Counted from the first letter of the stretch, positions 9,154 through 17,396 are shown. The stretch: DNA of 64,000 nucleotides from PMG-095 sp049324695 (GCA_049324695.1 JBMOMJ010000016.1:248001-312000); one strand, 5' to 3'. The notes: generated from the sequence alone by a model not told the origin. A program made the numbers and translations.

Positions 9154-12100
9154 ATGTCCGAGCCGTCCGACCGCCCGACGCCACACCGCCTTGCGGACTT
9201 CGAGATCGTGCGACGCTTGGGCGCAGGCGGGATGGCCGAGGTGTTTCTCGGTAAGAAACGCGGCGCAGAGGACACGTTCAAGCTTCTCGTTTTGAAGCGT
9301 GTTTTGCCTGCGTACGGCAACTCACGGCGTTTCCGCACGATGTTCGCAGAAGAGGCGCAGCTCGCAACGCGCCTCAATCATCCCAACATCGTACAGGTCT
9401 ACGACTTCCAAGATTACGGCGAAGAGGGTCAGCTCCTCAGTATGGAGTACGTGGAGGGGCCCGATCTCAGGCGCTTGATGAAAGCTGTGCAAGCGCGCGG
9501 GCAACGGATTCCGCCGTATGTGGCGGCTTACATTGTCGCCGAAGTGGCAAAAGGCCTTCATTACGCGCACGAGCGCAAAGACGAAGCGGGCGCGCCACTC
9601 GACATCGTGCATCGCGATGTCTCACCGCAGAACATCCTTTTGAGTTACGACGGCGCTGTCAAAATCGCTGATTTCGGCATCGCGTCCGCGAATCTATTTC
9701 GCGAAGAGCCCGGCGTTCTCAAAGGCAAGACTGCGTATATGTCGCCGGAGCAGGCGCGTGGAGAGCGCGTTACCCGGCGCACCGACATCTACTCGCTCGG
9801 TGTCGTCTTTCACGAATTGTTGTCTGGGCGCCCGCTGCACGGCGAGGCTGAAGGGCAAGACTTGCTCGAGGCAGTGCGCGCCGGTCAAGTCGAGCCGCCG
9901 AGCACTTTCGTGCGCGAATTGCCGCCCGAGCTCGAAGAAATCGTGATGCGTGCGTTGGCGCGCGATCCGGCGCAGCGCTTTCAAACCGCGCGCGAAATGG
10001 CCGCCGGCATCAGCCGCGCCTTGATTCAGCGCCAAGAGCTGGTCGACTCGCACGTGCTCGAGGTCGTGATCGCGCAGCTCATCACGCGTGAACACACGTC
10101 GCCGGGTCCCGCGCGTGGCTCGGAAGTGCTGGGCGACAGCTTGTATGGCCCAGACTCGATCGGCGGCAATCAATCGGTCGCGGTTTCGGGTGTGGAAGCG
10201 CCGCCCGAAGAAGGACAAGACGAGCAAACCGGGCCCGGCCGTCCCACTCGGGAGGCGTTGCGTGAACGCGCCGGTCGCGAAGTGCGTCACGTCGCGGTGG
10301 TGAAGCTGCGCTTGCATGGGGTCGACGAACTGGTGGCTACAGCCGGCGCTGCTCAGGCGACTCGCGTGCTCGATCAGCTTCGCAATACGTTGGCGGAGGC
10401 GGCGTTTCGTCGCGGCGCGCACTTGGCTTGGGAGGTGCCGCGCAGCGTGGCTGGGGGAGCGCTGGAGACGAGCCTGAGCGCGCGTGCGGTGGTGGGCCTC
10501 ACTGCCAATCCGTCGCGCGCACCGTCAGACGCGATCTGGCTCGCCATCGACGTGCACGAAGTCATCCGTGGTTCGTCCGAAGATTTGCCGGTGCGCCTTC
10601 AGGCCAGCATCGGCATCGTGCGCGGTATCGCTTCGGGGCGTCGCGACAAGGCGGGACACTTGGTGAGCCACGAGCTGCACGAGCCCGCCGATTACTTGGC
10701 GGACATGTTGGGCGACCAAGCGCCGCCCGGTGTGTCGTGGGTGGCGGGCGGTTTGTATCGCTTGGTGCGGCGCGACTTCGTGTGGGGCGATGCACCAACT
10801 GTGCGCATCACCGCGGCGAGCGATCGCAACCTGCCAGAGAACATGCGCATCTACTCCTTGCTGCGTCCACACACGCGCGAGGAGAAGCTGCTCGAAATGG
10901 CGGCGCTGCCGAGCGACTTGATCGGTCGCGACGCCGAGCTCGCGGACTTGCACGCTGCCTATTACGGCGTGGTCGGCAACGAGCAGGCCATAGGGCTCAC
11001 CGGGGCGCGCGTCATCTACGGCGAGATGGGCATCGGCAAGAGCGCCCTGCTTTCTGCTTTCTTGAATGAGCTGCCGCCCGACGCACACGTGTTGCGCGTC
11101 GAGTGTTCGCCCGTGATGAGCGAGATTCCGTTCGCGACAGTTGCCGAATGGGTGCGCGAGCTCACCGAAACACACGTCGACCAACCGATGGATCAGGCGC
11201 GTGTACTCGTGGAAGCGGCGCTCGGCGAATACATCGCAGAAGAGGAAGGCCCGGAGGTCGTCGAGTGCATGGCCGAGCTCGCCACGGGGCGCGTGCGCGT
11301 TGCAGCCGACGAAGCGGACGTGGTGCGCAGCCGCCAATTGGTGGCGCAAGGGCTCAGTCATTTCTTCGCGCGCGCGACGGGCGAAGCGCCGCTAGTCGTG
11401 GTGATGGACGGTCTACAATGGGCCGATCGTCAGAGCCTCGAGCTCGTCTGTGAGTTCGTGCGCAGGCAAGAAGCGCTGCCGGTTTTGATCCTGCTCGCCA
11501 CGCGGCCCGACGATCGTGTGCTGTCGCACATCGAAGGCTTGGTGCGTGTCGAGCTGAAGGGCCTCGCTCCCGAGCAGCAGATTCGCTTGCTGCAAGCGCG
11601 CCTGGGCGTGAACGACGGTGTGGCCCAGGTATGCGCCGAGCTCGTGCCGCGTGCTGCCGGCAATCCCTTCTTCCTGCTGGAGATGGTGGACACGTTGCTC
11701 GAGCGCGGCTTGCTCGAGATTCGTGAAGGCGCCGAAGGACGCCAAGAGATCGTGCAAATCGAGCGCAGCGGGGACGTCGCCTTGATGCTCCCTTCCACGC
11801 TGGAGCAGCTAATCGCCGATCGTCTCAACGAGCTTCCGCCCGAGGAGCACGCCGTGATCGATTGGTTGGCGGTGGCGGGTGGTCCGCTCTCGATTCGCGA
11901 TCTGGATGCGACTAGCGGCTTCGAAAACGAAGAGTTCGTGATGCGGCTGTGTGCACGCGGGCTCTGCGATTTGAAGGCCGAGCTCGTCGACGTGCGGCAT
12001 CCGCTCAGTCGCGACGTGGCGTACCGTGCGCTCGAGAGACGCCGGCGTGTGCGCATGCACCGCGCGCTGGGTGAGCACCTGTCGAAAACGCCGCTCGGCA

Positions 12101-13578
12101 AAGGGCTCACCGCCGCCGTGGTTGCGCGCCACTTCGCGCGCGGCAACGCCAAGAGCGAAGCTGCGGTGTACTACTTGGAAGCCGCCAACGCTGCGCGCGC
12201 CAGCTACCAAACGCCGCTCGCCAAGCGCTACTACCGCCGCACCTTGAGTCTCCTGCCCGAAGACGACCTGCGCCTGCTCGATGTGCACGAGGCCATGCAA
12301 GCGATTTGTCGCAATCAGGGTCGCTGGCGTGAGCGTCGCATGCATCTTTCGAAGCTGCGCAAGCTGTCGCGCCTGAGCAAAAAGGCCTTCTGGGTTTCGA
12401 CGGCGCTGCTCTCCACCGCTCAGTTCGAGCTCGATTCTGCGCGTCTCGCCAAAGCCCTATTTTCCGCACAGCGCGCCGAGCAGGTCGCGGAAAAGGCCGA
12501 GAGCCCGCTGCTCTTGATTCAGGCGCGCATGGTAATTGCCGAGATTCTCCACGATATTGGCGACATGCAGGGCGCGCTCGCGGCCGCCGATCGCGCTAGC
12601 AAAACTGGAACCGAAGACACGGTGCCCGCGCGCCTTCGCGCCGAAGTGCTGCGCCTGCGCGGTACCTTGTTACGCCGTGTGGGCCGCGTGCACGAAGCCA
12701 TCGAAGCACAAGCCGAAGCCGTCGCGGTGTTTCGCCAAGCTGGCGCCAGACGCTTGGAAGCACGCGCCAAGAACTCGCTCGCCTACGGCTTGTTGGTTTT
12801 AGGCCGCTTCGAGGACGGCATTGCACTCGCACTCGACGCGATTCGCATCGATCTCTCGATTGGCGGGCGTTTCCAAATTGCAAAAACGCTGAACACCATC
12901 GGCGAGTGCTACGCGAGCCTCGGCGATTTCGACCGCGGGCTCGCTTACATGCGCCGCGCGCGCGACGCGCACGAACGCTACGGCGATCAGGATTCGCGCG
13001 CCGACACCCTGTTGTCGTTGGCAGAAATCCTGATCGAAATCGGCGATGCCGCCGCGGCGGAACCACTGGTCGGCGATGCCGGCGCGCTCACCGCCGTGAC
13101 GGGCAGCACCTACGATTCGGTGCACGAGAAAATCCTGCGCGCCGTGCTAGCGCGCATCGCCGGCGATCCGGCGCGTGCAGTGCTCCACGCTTTCGACGCG
13201 CGCCAAGCCGCCGAAGCGCAGGCCTACGTCGCGTTCCACTTTTACGCCATGGCCATCGAAGCTTGCGCGCGCGTGGAAATGGGTGAACAGCACACGGGCA
13301 TTCTCCTCGCCACCACCGCTATGGGCGCGATCGAGACCTTGCAGGGCTCCGAATACGGCTTGCACACGCGCACCTTGTGCTGGGAAGCGCTCAGCAAAGC
13401 CGGCTCACCTCAAGCCGAAGAAGCACGCCGTCGCGCAGCTGACTACGTCGGGCGGCTCATCTCCCACATTCGCGACAGCGCGTTCCACGAAACCTTCCGC
13501 AAACGCCGCATGGTGCGTGAAGTCTTGAGCCACACGCCGCGCGCGCCCTTGCCAACTCCACAAGGCCTTTCGCCCTAG
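9154..13578 (+). CDS. Ser/Thr protein kinase fused to a cyclase-homology domain, STAND-type ATPase and TPRs
   Basis: A 1474-residue multidomain signalling protein. Residues ~15-290 are a Hanks-type kinase: Gly loop GAGGMAEVF, Lys in LKRV, catalytic HRD at 153-155, DFG at 173-175 and MSPEQARGERVTRRTDIYSLG; the kinase looks intact. Residues ~375-560 resemble a class III nucleotide-cyclase fold but lack the metal-binding Asp pair, so this domain is probably regulatory. A P-loop ATPase follows, with Walker A GEMGIGKS (Lys629) and Walker B LVVVMDG near 750, then helical TPR-like repeats from about 1050 to 1450. The layout recalls PknK/AcyC-type regulators. The start has GGGAG five bases upstream. 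It is transcribed alone, divergent from the barrel gene. Probable role: sensing through TPRs and ATPase, signalling through the kinase. Confidence 0.9.
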   Translation: MSEPSDRPTPHRLADFEIVRRLGAGGMAEVFLGKKRGAEDTFKLLVLKRVLPAYGNSRRFRTMFAEEAQLATRLNHPNIVQVYDFQDYGEEGQLLSMEYVEGPDLRRLMKAVQARGQRIPPYVAAYIVAEVAKGLHYAHERKDEAGAPLDIVHRDVSPQNILLSYDGAVKIADFGIASANLFREEPGVLKGKTAYMSPEQARGERVTRRTDIYSLGVVFHELLSGRPLHGEAEGQDLLEAVRAGQVEPPSTFVRELPPELEEIVMRALARDPAQRFQTAREMAAGISRALIQRQELVDSHVLEVVIAQLITREHTSPGPARGSEVLGDSLYGPDSIGGNQSVAVSGVEAPPEEGQDEQTGPGRPTREALRERAGREVRHVAVVKLRLHGVDELVATAGAAQATRVLDQLRNTLAEAAFRRGAHLAWEVPRSVAGGALETSLSARAVVGLTANPSRAPSDAIWLAIDVHEVIRGSSEDLPVRLQASIGIVRGIASGRRDKAGHLVSHELHEPADYLADMLGDQAPPGVSWVAGGLYRLVRRDFVWGDAPTVRITAASDRNLPENMRIYSLLRPHTREEKLLEMAALPSDLIGRDAELADLHAAYYGVVGNEQAIGLTGARVIYGEMGIGKSALLSAFLNELPPDAHVLRVECSPVMSEIPFATVAEWVRELTETHVDQPMDQARVLVEAALGEYIAEEEGPEVVECMAELATGRVRVAADEADVVRSRQLVAQGLSHFFARATGEAPLVVVMDGLQWADRQSLELVCEFVRRQEALPVLILLATRPDDRVLSHIEGLVRVELKGLAPEQQIRLLQARLGVNDGVAQVCAELVPRAAGNPFFLLEMVDTLLERGLLEIREGAEGRQEIVQIERSGDVALMLPSTLEQLIADRLNELPPEEHAVIDWLAVAGGPLSIRDLDATSGFENEEFVMRLCARGLCDLKAELVDVRHPLSRDVAYRALERRRRVRMHRALGEHLSKTPLGKGLTAAVVARHFARGNAKSEAAVYYLEAANAARASYQTPLAKRYYRRTLSLLPEDDLRLLDVHEAMQAICRNQGRWRERRMHLSKLRKLSRLSKKAFWVSTALLSTAQFELDSARLAKALFSAQRAEQVAEKAESPLLLIQARMVIAEILHDIGDMQGALAAADRASKTGTEDTVPARLRAEVLRLRGTLLRRVGRVHEAIEAQAEAVAVFRQAGARRLEARAKNSLAYGLLVLGRFEDGIALALDAIRIDLSIGGRFQIAKTLNTIGECYASLGDFDRGLAYMRRARDAHERYGDQDSRADTLLSLAEILIEIGDAAAAEPLVGDAGALTAVTGSTYDSVHEKILRAVLARIAGDPARAVLHAFDARQAAEAQAYVAFHFYAMAIEACARVEMGEQHTGILLATTAMGAIETLQGSEYGLHTRTLCWEALSKAGSPQAEEARRRAADYVGRLISHIRDSAFHETFRKRRMVREVLSHTPRAPLPTPQGLSP

Positions 13579-13629
13579 GCCCCGCGTGGAAGTACGGGAG
13601 TCTCGAGTGCGCCGAGAGCGCAGCGAACC

Positions 13630-14133
13630 CTAGATTTCGGCGAACGGCAGCACCCCTTGCAGCGACGGCCGAGCACGCTCCAAAACTGCGAGCGCGGCCT
13701 CCACGTGAGCATCTTCCAGTCCATCGAGCACGTGCACGAAATGCTCGCCGAAACCTACGCCCGCGTCGATGTCATCATCGAGCACCACGAAGTTCGGAAG
13801 CGACTCGAACTGCGCCAGGTAATGTCGAATCTCCATGTGCCGTGGATGCCCCAGCAGACGCACCGTCTCGTCCGCCAACGCGCCCTGGAATCCCTTCGCG
13901 CGCAGACTCCGTTGCGTGCGCTCCAGGCCGAACACCATTCGCCAAGTGGAAGCCAAAATCACCCGCGCTCCAGAGACTTCCACCAAACGATTGAGCCGTG
14001 CGACGCGCGTGGCATCGATATGAACACTCGCATCGAACCCATTTTCGGCTGCACTGACACTAGCGCTGCGCTCGGCCAAGAACGCGCCGGAGTTGAGGAC
14101 GCCATCGATATCGAGAAAAAGCAGGCGGTCCAT
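13630..14133 (-). CDS. small HAD-superfamily phosphatase-like protein
   Basis: A 167-residue HAD protein. Motif I is at the extreme N-terminus (MDRLLFLDIDGVLNSG, with DxDGVL), motif II is the Ser/Thr in ASTWR, and the acidic motif IV is VVLDDDIDAG. This pattern matches the HAD domain described from Swiss-army-knife RNA-repair proteins, though here it stands alone. Such enzymes hydrolyse phosphoesters using the first Asp as nucleophile; the substrate is unknown. ATG 14133 is chosen because motif I normally starts within 10 residues; AGAGG abuts this ATG directly, so the in-frame ATG at 14160 remains possible. Convergent with the large kinase gene. Confidence 0.82.
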   Translation of the reverse strand: MDRLLFLDIDGVLNSGAFLAERSASVSAAENGFDASVHIDATRVARLNRLVEVSGARVILASTWRMVFGLERTQRSLRAKGFQGALADETVRLLGHPRHMEIRHYLAQFESLPNFVVLDDDIDAGVGFGEHFVHVLDGLEDAHVEAALAVLERARPSLQGVLPFAEI

Positions 14134-14536
14134 CCTCTTAGTATCGCAGCCCACCGCCAAATCGGCGCGTTTTTCTACCCACCTTCACGGGCGCAACACC
14201 TGTGTCAGCATTGCGTCTCAAACTGAATGACTCTCGCGTCGGTCGTGCCGAATCACGCCACCCTACAGTGAGTCGACGTCTCACGGGAGTGTGCCCGAGC
14301 GTGCACCCTCCGCCCCGCACAACGCCGACAGCACTCGCGTACGAGCCTCCAATCGAACGACGCCTCCCCTGATCCTGGTCGGCCATCGACTCTGCACCTC
14401 CCATGAAAACCGCGGCGCGCCTGAAACCGCAGCGCGGGTGGCGCGCGCGGCGCACGTTCCGAGCACGTGGTCGCCGAATCCTAGCCAACCCCCCGCGTCG
14501 CGATCCGCACCCCGCATCGCGATCCGCGTTTGCTGT
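14134..14536. other. 403-base gap with a decayed HNH-gene 3' fragment
   Basis: No convincing gene lies between the HAD gene and the end of the HNH nuclease gene. It contains a short degenerate copy of the nuclease's 3' coding region (see 14300-14350) and an imperfect 19-base tandem duplication (about 14487-14525, shared core TCGCGATCCGC). Confidence 0.5.
14300..14350 (-). pseudogene. degenerate fragment of an HNH-RuvA family gene (3' part)
   Basis: On the minus strand this stretch encodes RTRVLSALCG, almost the same as HRMRVLSALCG in the intact HNH nuclease gene (minus strand, around 14670-14710). At DNA level 14315-14347 aligns with 14673-14708 with few mismatches (shared core CCGCACAACGC). 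The rest of the C-terminal domain is not recognisable downstream, so this is a relic, presumably of a tandem duplicate or of recombination between family members. The fragment is short, so chance similarity is not excluded. Confidence 0.45.
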
Positions 14537-15895
14537 TCACGCGCGAGGCACTGCGCTCGTATCGGGTACCAGCTGGCCCAATGCGCGACGCAGCAGCAGC
14601 GCTGCATCTTGCCAGCTGTCGTCATCAACCTCCTCTAGCGCTCGCGCCGCCTCACGCCGACCAAACCCCATTCCGCACAACGCTGAGAGCACGCGCATAC
14701 GATGCGAGCCTTGCGCGCCGACCTCAGCCTGCTCTGGGCCCGAGATCGGTTTTGCACGTGACATCCGTTTGGCAGCCATCATCAGGCCAGCATCTGTCAT
14801 CGGTTTTGCACGTGACGACCGTTTGGCAGCCATCATCAGGCCAGCATCTGTCATCGGTTTTGCGCCCGGCGTCGGCTCCGCAGTTGCCATCGCTTTGGCA
14901 ACCGACATTGCCTTCGCAGCTGGCTTCACTCTCATGCGTACTGTTGGCTCTGGCTGTCGTACCTGCTTACGCCGGCTCTCTTGCTGCTTTCCCTCGATGT
15001 GTTCCGCGCCGAACGCCTGCTCCGCGGTGTACGAATTATGAGGCGAGCAGAGTAGACACAGATTCTCCAGAGTGGGAGCGCCACCCCGAGCAAACGGCAG
15101 TTTGTGTTCGATGGTGATGAACCTTCGTTCGCTACAACGCCGGCCTTCCGAATCGATGAAACTACATTGGGCACCATCTCGCTCCCACACGGCGCGCGCC
15201 ACTTCCACGGGAACATGCCGCGACCCTTCTTTGAGAGGCCGGCGCTTCCGCGGCACACCCGCTCCCAACCGACGCTTCTCTTCCCGCTGAATCAACTCCT
15301 CCACTGCCCGCTCCAAGACAGCTGCCAGCTCGCCTCCCGGAATCGAATGACTGAGCAATTCCCGTGCGCGCTCGATCTTTGCGTAAAGCTCGCTCGAAGC
15401 AGTGAATTGCACCAGAACCGTTGACGCCGAAAGCGGCTTCAGCCGCGCGGCACCTGTCGCGGTACCGGTCGGCGTGGCGCTTTCTTCTACATTGGGCCGC
15501 GGGAAGTGTGCCGCGAGTAGGCGCTCGATTTGGCGTCGCGATTTGCCACGCGCTTCTCCAAGGAGTTCGTCCGCATTCTCACGAGTCACGTGCGGAGCCA
15601 ACAAAAACAGCCCCGTTAGGTGAATGCGCCCGCCGCGAAGGTCATCCAACACCTGCGGCACGTCCCGAGCCAGCCGCGCCACCCGCACCCGCTTGCTCGC
15701 CTCGTCCTCGGAATAATCGAGACGCTCGCGACAGTACGCGCTCAACGAGGAACACGCCTGACACAAGTACAACTTGCGGCGATCGATCTCCATCAAGTGC
15801 TCGATCACATCCGCCATGCCACCGCGTTCGCAACTTGCCAACACGGGCATACGTGCCAACAATTCAGCATTCGAGAGTGAACGATCGAATTGCAT
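14537..15895 (-). CDS. HNH endonuclease with RuvA-like C-terminal domain
   Basis: A 452-residue protein of the myxobacterial HNH family (DUF222-like helical N-terminus). Residues ~40-130 are the conserved helical segment (SSLSAYCRERLDYSEDEASK, then HLTGLFLLAPHVTREN). The HNH domain spans ~235-300, with paired Cys (C244/C254 and C280/C283), EHKLPFARGG and LCSPHN as the metal and catalytic core. Residues 345-384 are two full 18-residue repeats plus part of a third (AKPMTDAGLMMAAKR core). Residues ~398-442 (RVLSALCGMGFGRREAARAL) resemble RuvA domain III, the RuvB-contacting UBA-like module. It presumably cuts DNA; target and trigger are unknown. Decayed relatives flank it on both sides, which suggests a mobile or frequently duplicated family. 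Confidence 0.88.
   Translation of the reverse strand: MQFDRSLSNAELLARMPVLASCERGGMADVIEHLMEIDRRKLYLCQACSSLSAYCRERLDYSEDEASKRVRVARLARDVPQVLDDLRGGRIHLTGLFLLAPHVTRENADELLGEARGKSRRQIERLLAAHFPRPNVEESATPTGTATGAARLKPLSASTVLVQFTASSELYAKIERARELLSHSIPGGELAAVLERAVEELIQREEKRRLGAGVPRKRRPLKEGSRHVPVEVARAVWERDGAQCSFIDSEGRRCSERRFITIEHKLPFARGGAPTLENLCLLCSPHNSYTAEQAFGAEHIEGKQQESRRKQVRQPEPTVRMRVKPAAKAMSVAKAMATAEPTPGAKPMTDAGLMMAAKRSSRAKPMTDAGLMMAAKRMSRAKPISGPEQAEVGAQGSHRMRVLSALCGMGFGRREAARALEEVDDDSWQDAALLLRRALGQLVPDTSAVPRA
14741..14861 (-). repeat. 54-base in-frame tandem repeat inside the HNH gene
   Basis: Two complete 54-base units and part of a third lie head to tail within the HNH gene, between the nuclease and the RuvA-like domain. 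Each unit encodes 18 residues beginning AKPMTDAGLMM. The copies are almost identical at DNA level (they differ at a few positions such as ACATCC versus ACGACC), which indicates recent duplication. Copy number could vary by slippage without breaking the frame. Confidence 0.85.
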
Positions 15896-15898
15896 ACA

Positions 15899-16129
15899 CT
15901 ACTGAATACCACGCAGATTTTCGACCTCGCAGGAGCCCCAAAGCCCGCGTTTCCGCGCCGCAAATGACTTCGAAAGTGTTTTGCTCATCGCTGGTTCCGT
16001 AACGCAGACGTGAGAGCCCGTCGCGGTCAAGATTTCATGCATCCAGCACGTTCCCGTTCTGCCGGTTTGGAACGCGGTCAACAAAAATCGACGCGACGAG
16101 CAGGATTTCGCGCCAACGCACGCGCACAC
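15899..16129 (-). pseudogene. possible sulfotransferase N-terminal fragment
   Basis: A 76-residue open frame whose middle, RRFLLTAFQTGRTGTCWMHE, resembles the N-terminal PAPS-binding P-loop strand-loop-helix of sulfotransferases (consensus like PRSGTTWL). It is followed by ILTATGSHVCVTEP, which also fits the family spacing. After that the similarity stops and the frame ends just upstream of the HNH gene. A real sulfotransferase is 250 residues or more, so this would be a truncated relic. The call rests on one motif and is tentative; it could also be the natural leader region of the HNH gene. Confidence 0.3.
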
Positions 16130-16164
16130 GCATGCACGTACGAAGAAGCAGGTGCGGCGCTGCG

Positions 16165-16421
16165 TGAATCGGCGCGATCACGCGGATGAATCGGTGCGAT
16201 GCACGCGGAATGAATCGGCGCGATCACGCGGAGTGAATCAGTGCGATGTAACGGGCAAGTCGGCGGCGGACGTTGCACGCGGGGCAGCCGGCGCACGGTG
16301 CGTTGGACGAATCCAGCGCGATGCACGCGAACGAATCAGTGCGCTCACGCGAAATGAATCGGCGCGCTCACACGAAATGAATCGGCGCGCTCGCGCAGGT
16401 GAATCAGCGCACCAGGCGCGA
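16165..16421. repeat. degenerate ~23-base tandem array
   Basis: The core [T/C]GAATC[G/A]G[C/T]GCG recurs at 16165, 16187, 16211, 16234, 16308, 16332, 16355, 16378 and 16400, that is every 22-24 bases. The 74-base gap between the fourth and fifth copies equals about three periods, so it probably holds decayed units and the array is about eleven units long. The period is not a multiple of three, which argues against a coding repeat. Units are contiguous, without unique spacers, so it is not CRISPR. Confidence 0.75.
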
Positions 16422-16455
16422 GGAGAACATCGCGCCTCGCGCCTGGCAGCGCGTT

Positions 16456-16575
16456 CGCATTCTCGCGAATCGTGTGCGGACGCAAGAGAACCTTCCCGCC
16501 AGGTGAACGCGTCCGCCGAGGAGTTCATCCGACAATTGGGCACGTACCGAGCCAGCTGCAGCACGCCACGCGCGA
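16456..16575 (-). pseudogene. decayed paralogous fragment of the HNH nuclease gene
   Basis: This stretch aligns with 15572-15690 of the intact HNH gene over about 115 bases with high identity (shared pieces include CGCATTCTC, AGGTGAA, TCATCC and CGAGCCAGC) and one- or two-base length differences. On the minus strand it reads LARYVPNC where the intact gene has LARDVPQV, then diverges. The rest of the gene is missing. It is a relic of a second HNH-family gene that once lay next to the present one, in the same orientation. Confidence 0.7.
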
Positions 16576-16790
16576 CCAAAGATGCTTGCGGGGAGCTAGC
16601 GTGCTCGGGACGTGCGCGCCGCTCGCGGCGGGGGCCCAACCAACCCAAAAAATGCCTGCGAAGGGCCGAGCCGGATCGCGGGGGGACGGGATGGATCGGG
16701 GTGTGTGCGGTGGGAGTCGGGCGCGTTCTTAGCTGCTCGGTGGCATGGCCGAGCTCTCGGGTCGCGAATCACAGTGCGCACGGCTCAGGA

Positions 16791-16872
16791 GTTGCCAGTC
16801 GCGGCTTGGGAGTTGCCAGGCACGGCTGCCAGGCGCGGCTTGGGAGTGCCAGCCGCGGCTTGGCAGTTGCAG
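16791..16872. repeat. short-period repeat cluster
   Basis: About four imperfect copies of an 18-23-base unit with core GCCAG-N-CGCGGCTTGG follow each other. No ORF uses them consistently. They differ in sequence from both the 16165 array and the 17287 array. Confidence 0.6.
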
Positions 16873-16932
16873 GGGAGTGGGGTGCTGTCGAAAAACTTGG
16901 CCGCGGCGGGGATGCAGGGTTAGGCGGTTTGT

Positions 16933-17232
16933 ATGCTTCGGCGTTGTGAGATTTGCGAGGCGAGCGGCGAGGTGAACGCGGCTCCGGGCAAGCTGCGGCG
17001 TCTGTTGGTGGGCGATCGGATTGTGGCGTTGTGTATGCGGCACGCGGAAGCTGCGGAGGCGTTCGACGCGGCGACGATCGAGCAGTTGCGTGCGTTGTTT
17101 ACGGAGGAGGGCGGGCGGCGTTCGTTGTTGGATCGGCGATCCCCGCTGGACCGGCGCGTGTTTCCGGCTCGCCCGGAAGGTCGTCGGGGCGGCGCCGGGC
17201 GGCGCACTACGGACGAGCGTTCGTCGGGCTAA
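16933..17232 (+). CDS. small Cys/His zinc-finger-like protein
   Basis: A 99-residue protein. The N-terminal half has CEIC (residues 5-8) and CMRH (about 34-37), a plausible CxxC...CxxH zinc site, followed by a helix (EAAEAFDAATIEQLRALF). The C-terminal third is strongly basic (DRRSPLDRRVF, RRGGAGRRTTDE). An in-frame TAG at 16921 leaves ATG 16933 as the first start. Small proteins with this layout occur in myxobacteria, but I cannot name a function; nucleic-acid binding is only a guess from the basic tail. It stands alone just after the repeat-rich region. Confidence 0.6.
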   Translation: MLRRCEICEASGEVNAAPGKLRRLLVGDRIVALCMRHAEAAEAFDAATIEQLRALFTEEGGRRSLLDRRSPLDRRVFPARPEGRRGGAGRRTTDERSSG

Positions 17233-17286
17233 CGTCGGTTCGCGATAGACGAAGCTACCGGTTCCGGTTCCAGCGGCACGCCGGGG

Positions 17287-17396
17287 GCGACGGGCGAAGT
17301 TGGCGGCGGGCGAAGTTAGCGGCGGGCGAAGTTGGCGACGGGCGAAGTTAGCGACGGGCGAAGTTAGCGGCGGGCGAAGTTAGCGGCAGACGAAGG
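17287..17396. repeat. 16-base tandem array running into the 3' end of a gene
   Basis: Six complete 16-base units (GCG[G/A]CGGGCGAAGTT[A/G]) lie end to end from 17287 to 17382, followed by a degenerate seventh to 17396. The last full unit ends with the TTA that is the stop codon (TAA) of the minus-strand lipoprotein gene, and the seventh unit is its last codons. The array therefore appears to have grown from the end of the gene into the downstream spacer. Confidence 0.9.

Larger units (their letters stand above)
15896..16932. other. 1-kb region without intact genes: relics and repeats
   Basis: Between the HNH gene start and the small zinc-finger gene I see no convincing intact gene. The region holds a sulfotransferase-like ORF fragment (15899-16129), an array of about 23-base repeats (16165-16421), a decayed copy of the HNH coding region (16456-16575) and a shorter 18-23-base repeat cluster (16791-16872). 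Open frames crossing it on either strand are Arg/Ala/Ser-rich and follow the repeats, whose period is not a multiple of three. Confidence 0.6.

Noticed and set aside
16165..16421. CRISPR array
   Set aside because: Units are contiguous and degenerate, with no unique spacers and no cas genes nearby.
16152..16949. 265-codon plus-strand open frame
   Set aside because: Crosses two repeat arrays with non-triplet period and a decayed minus-strand gene; not a plausible protein.
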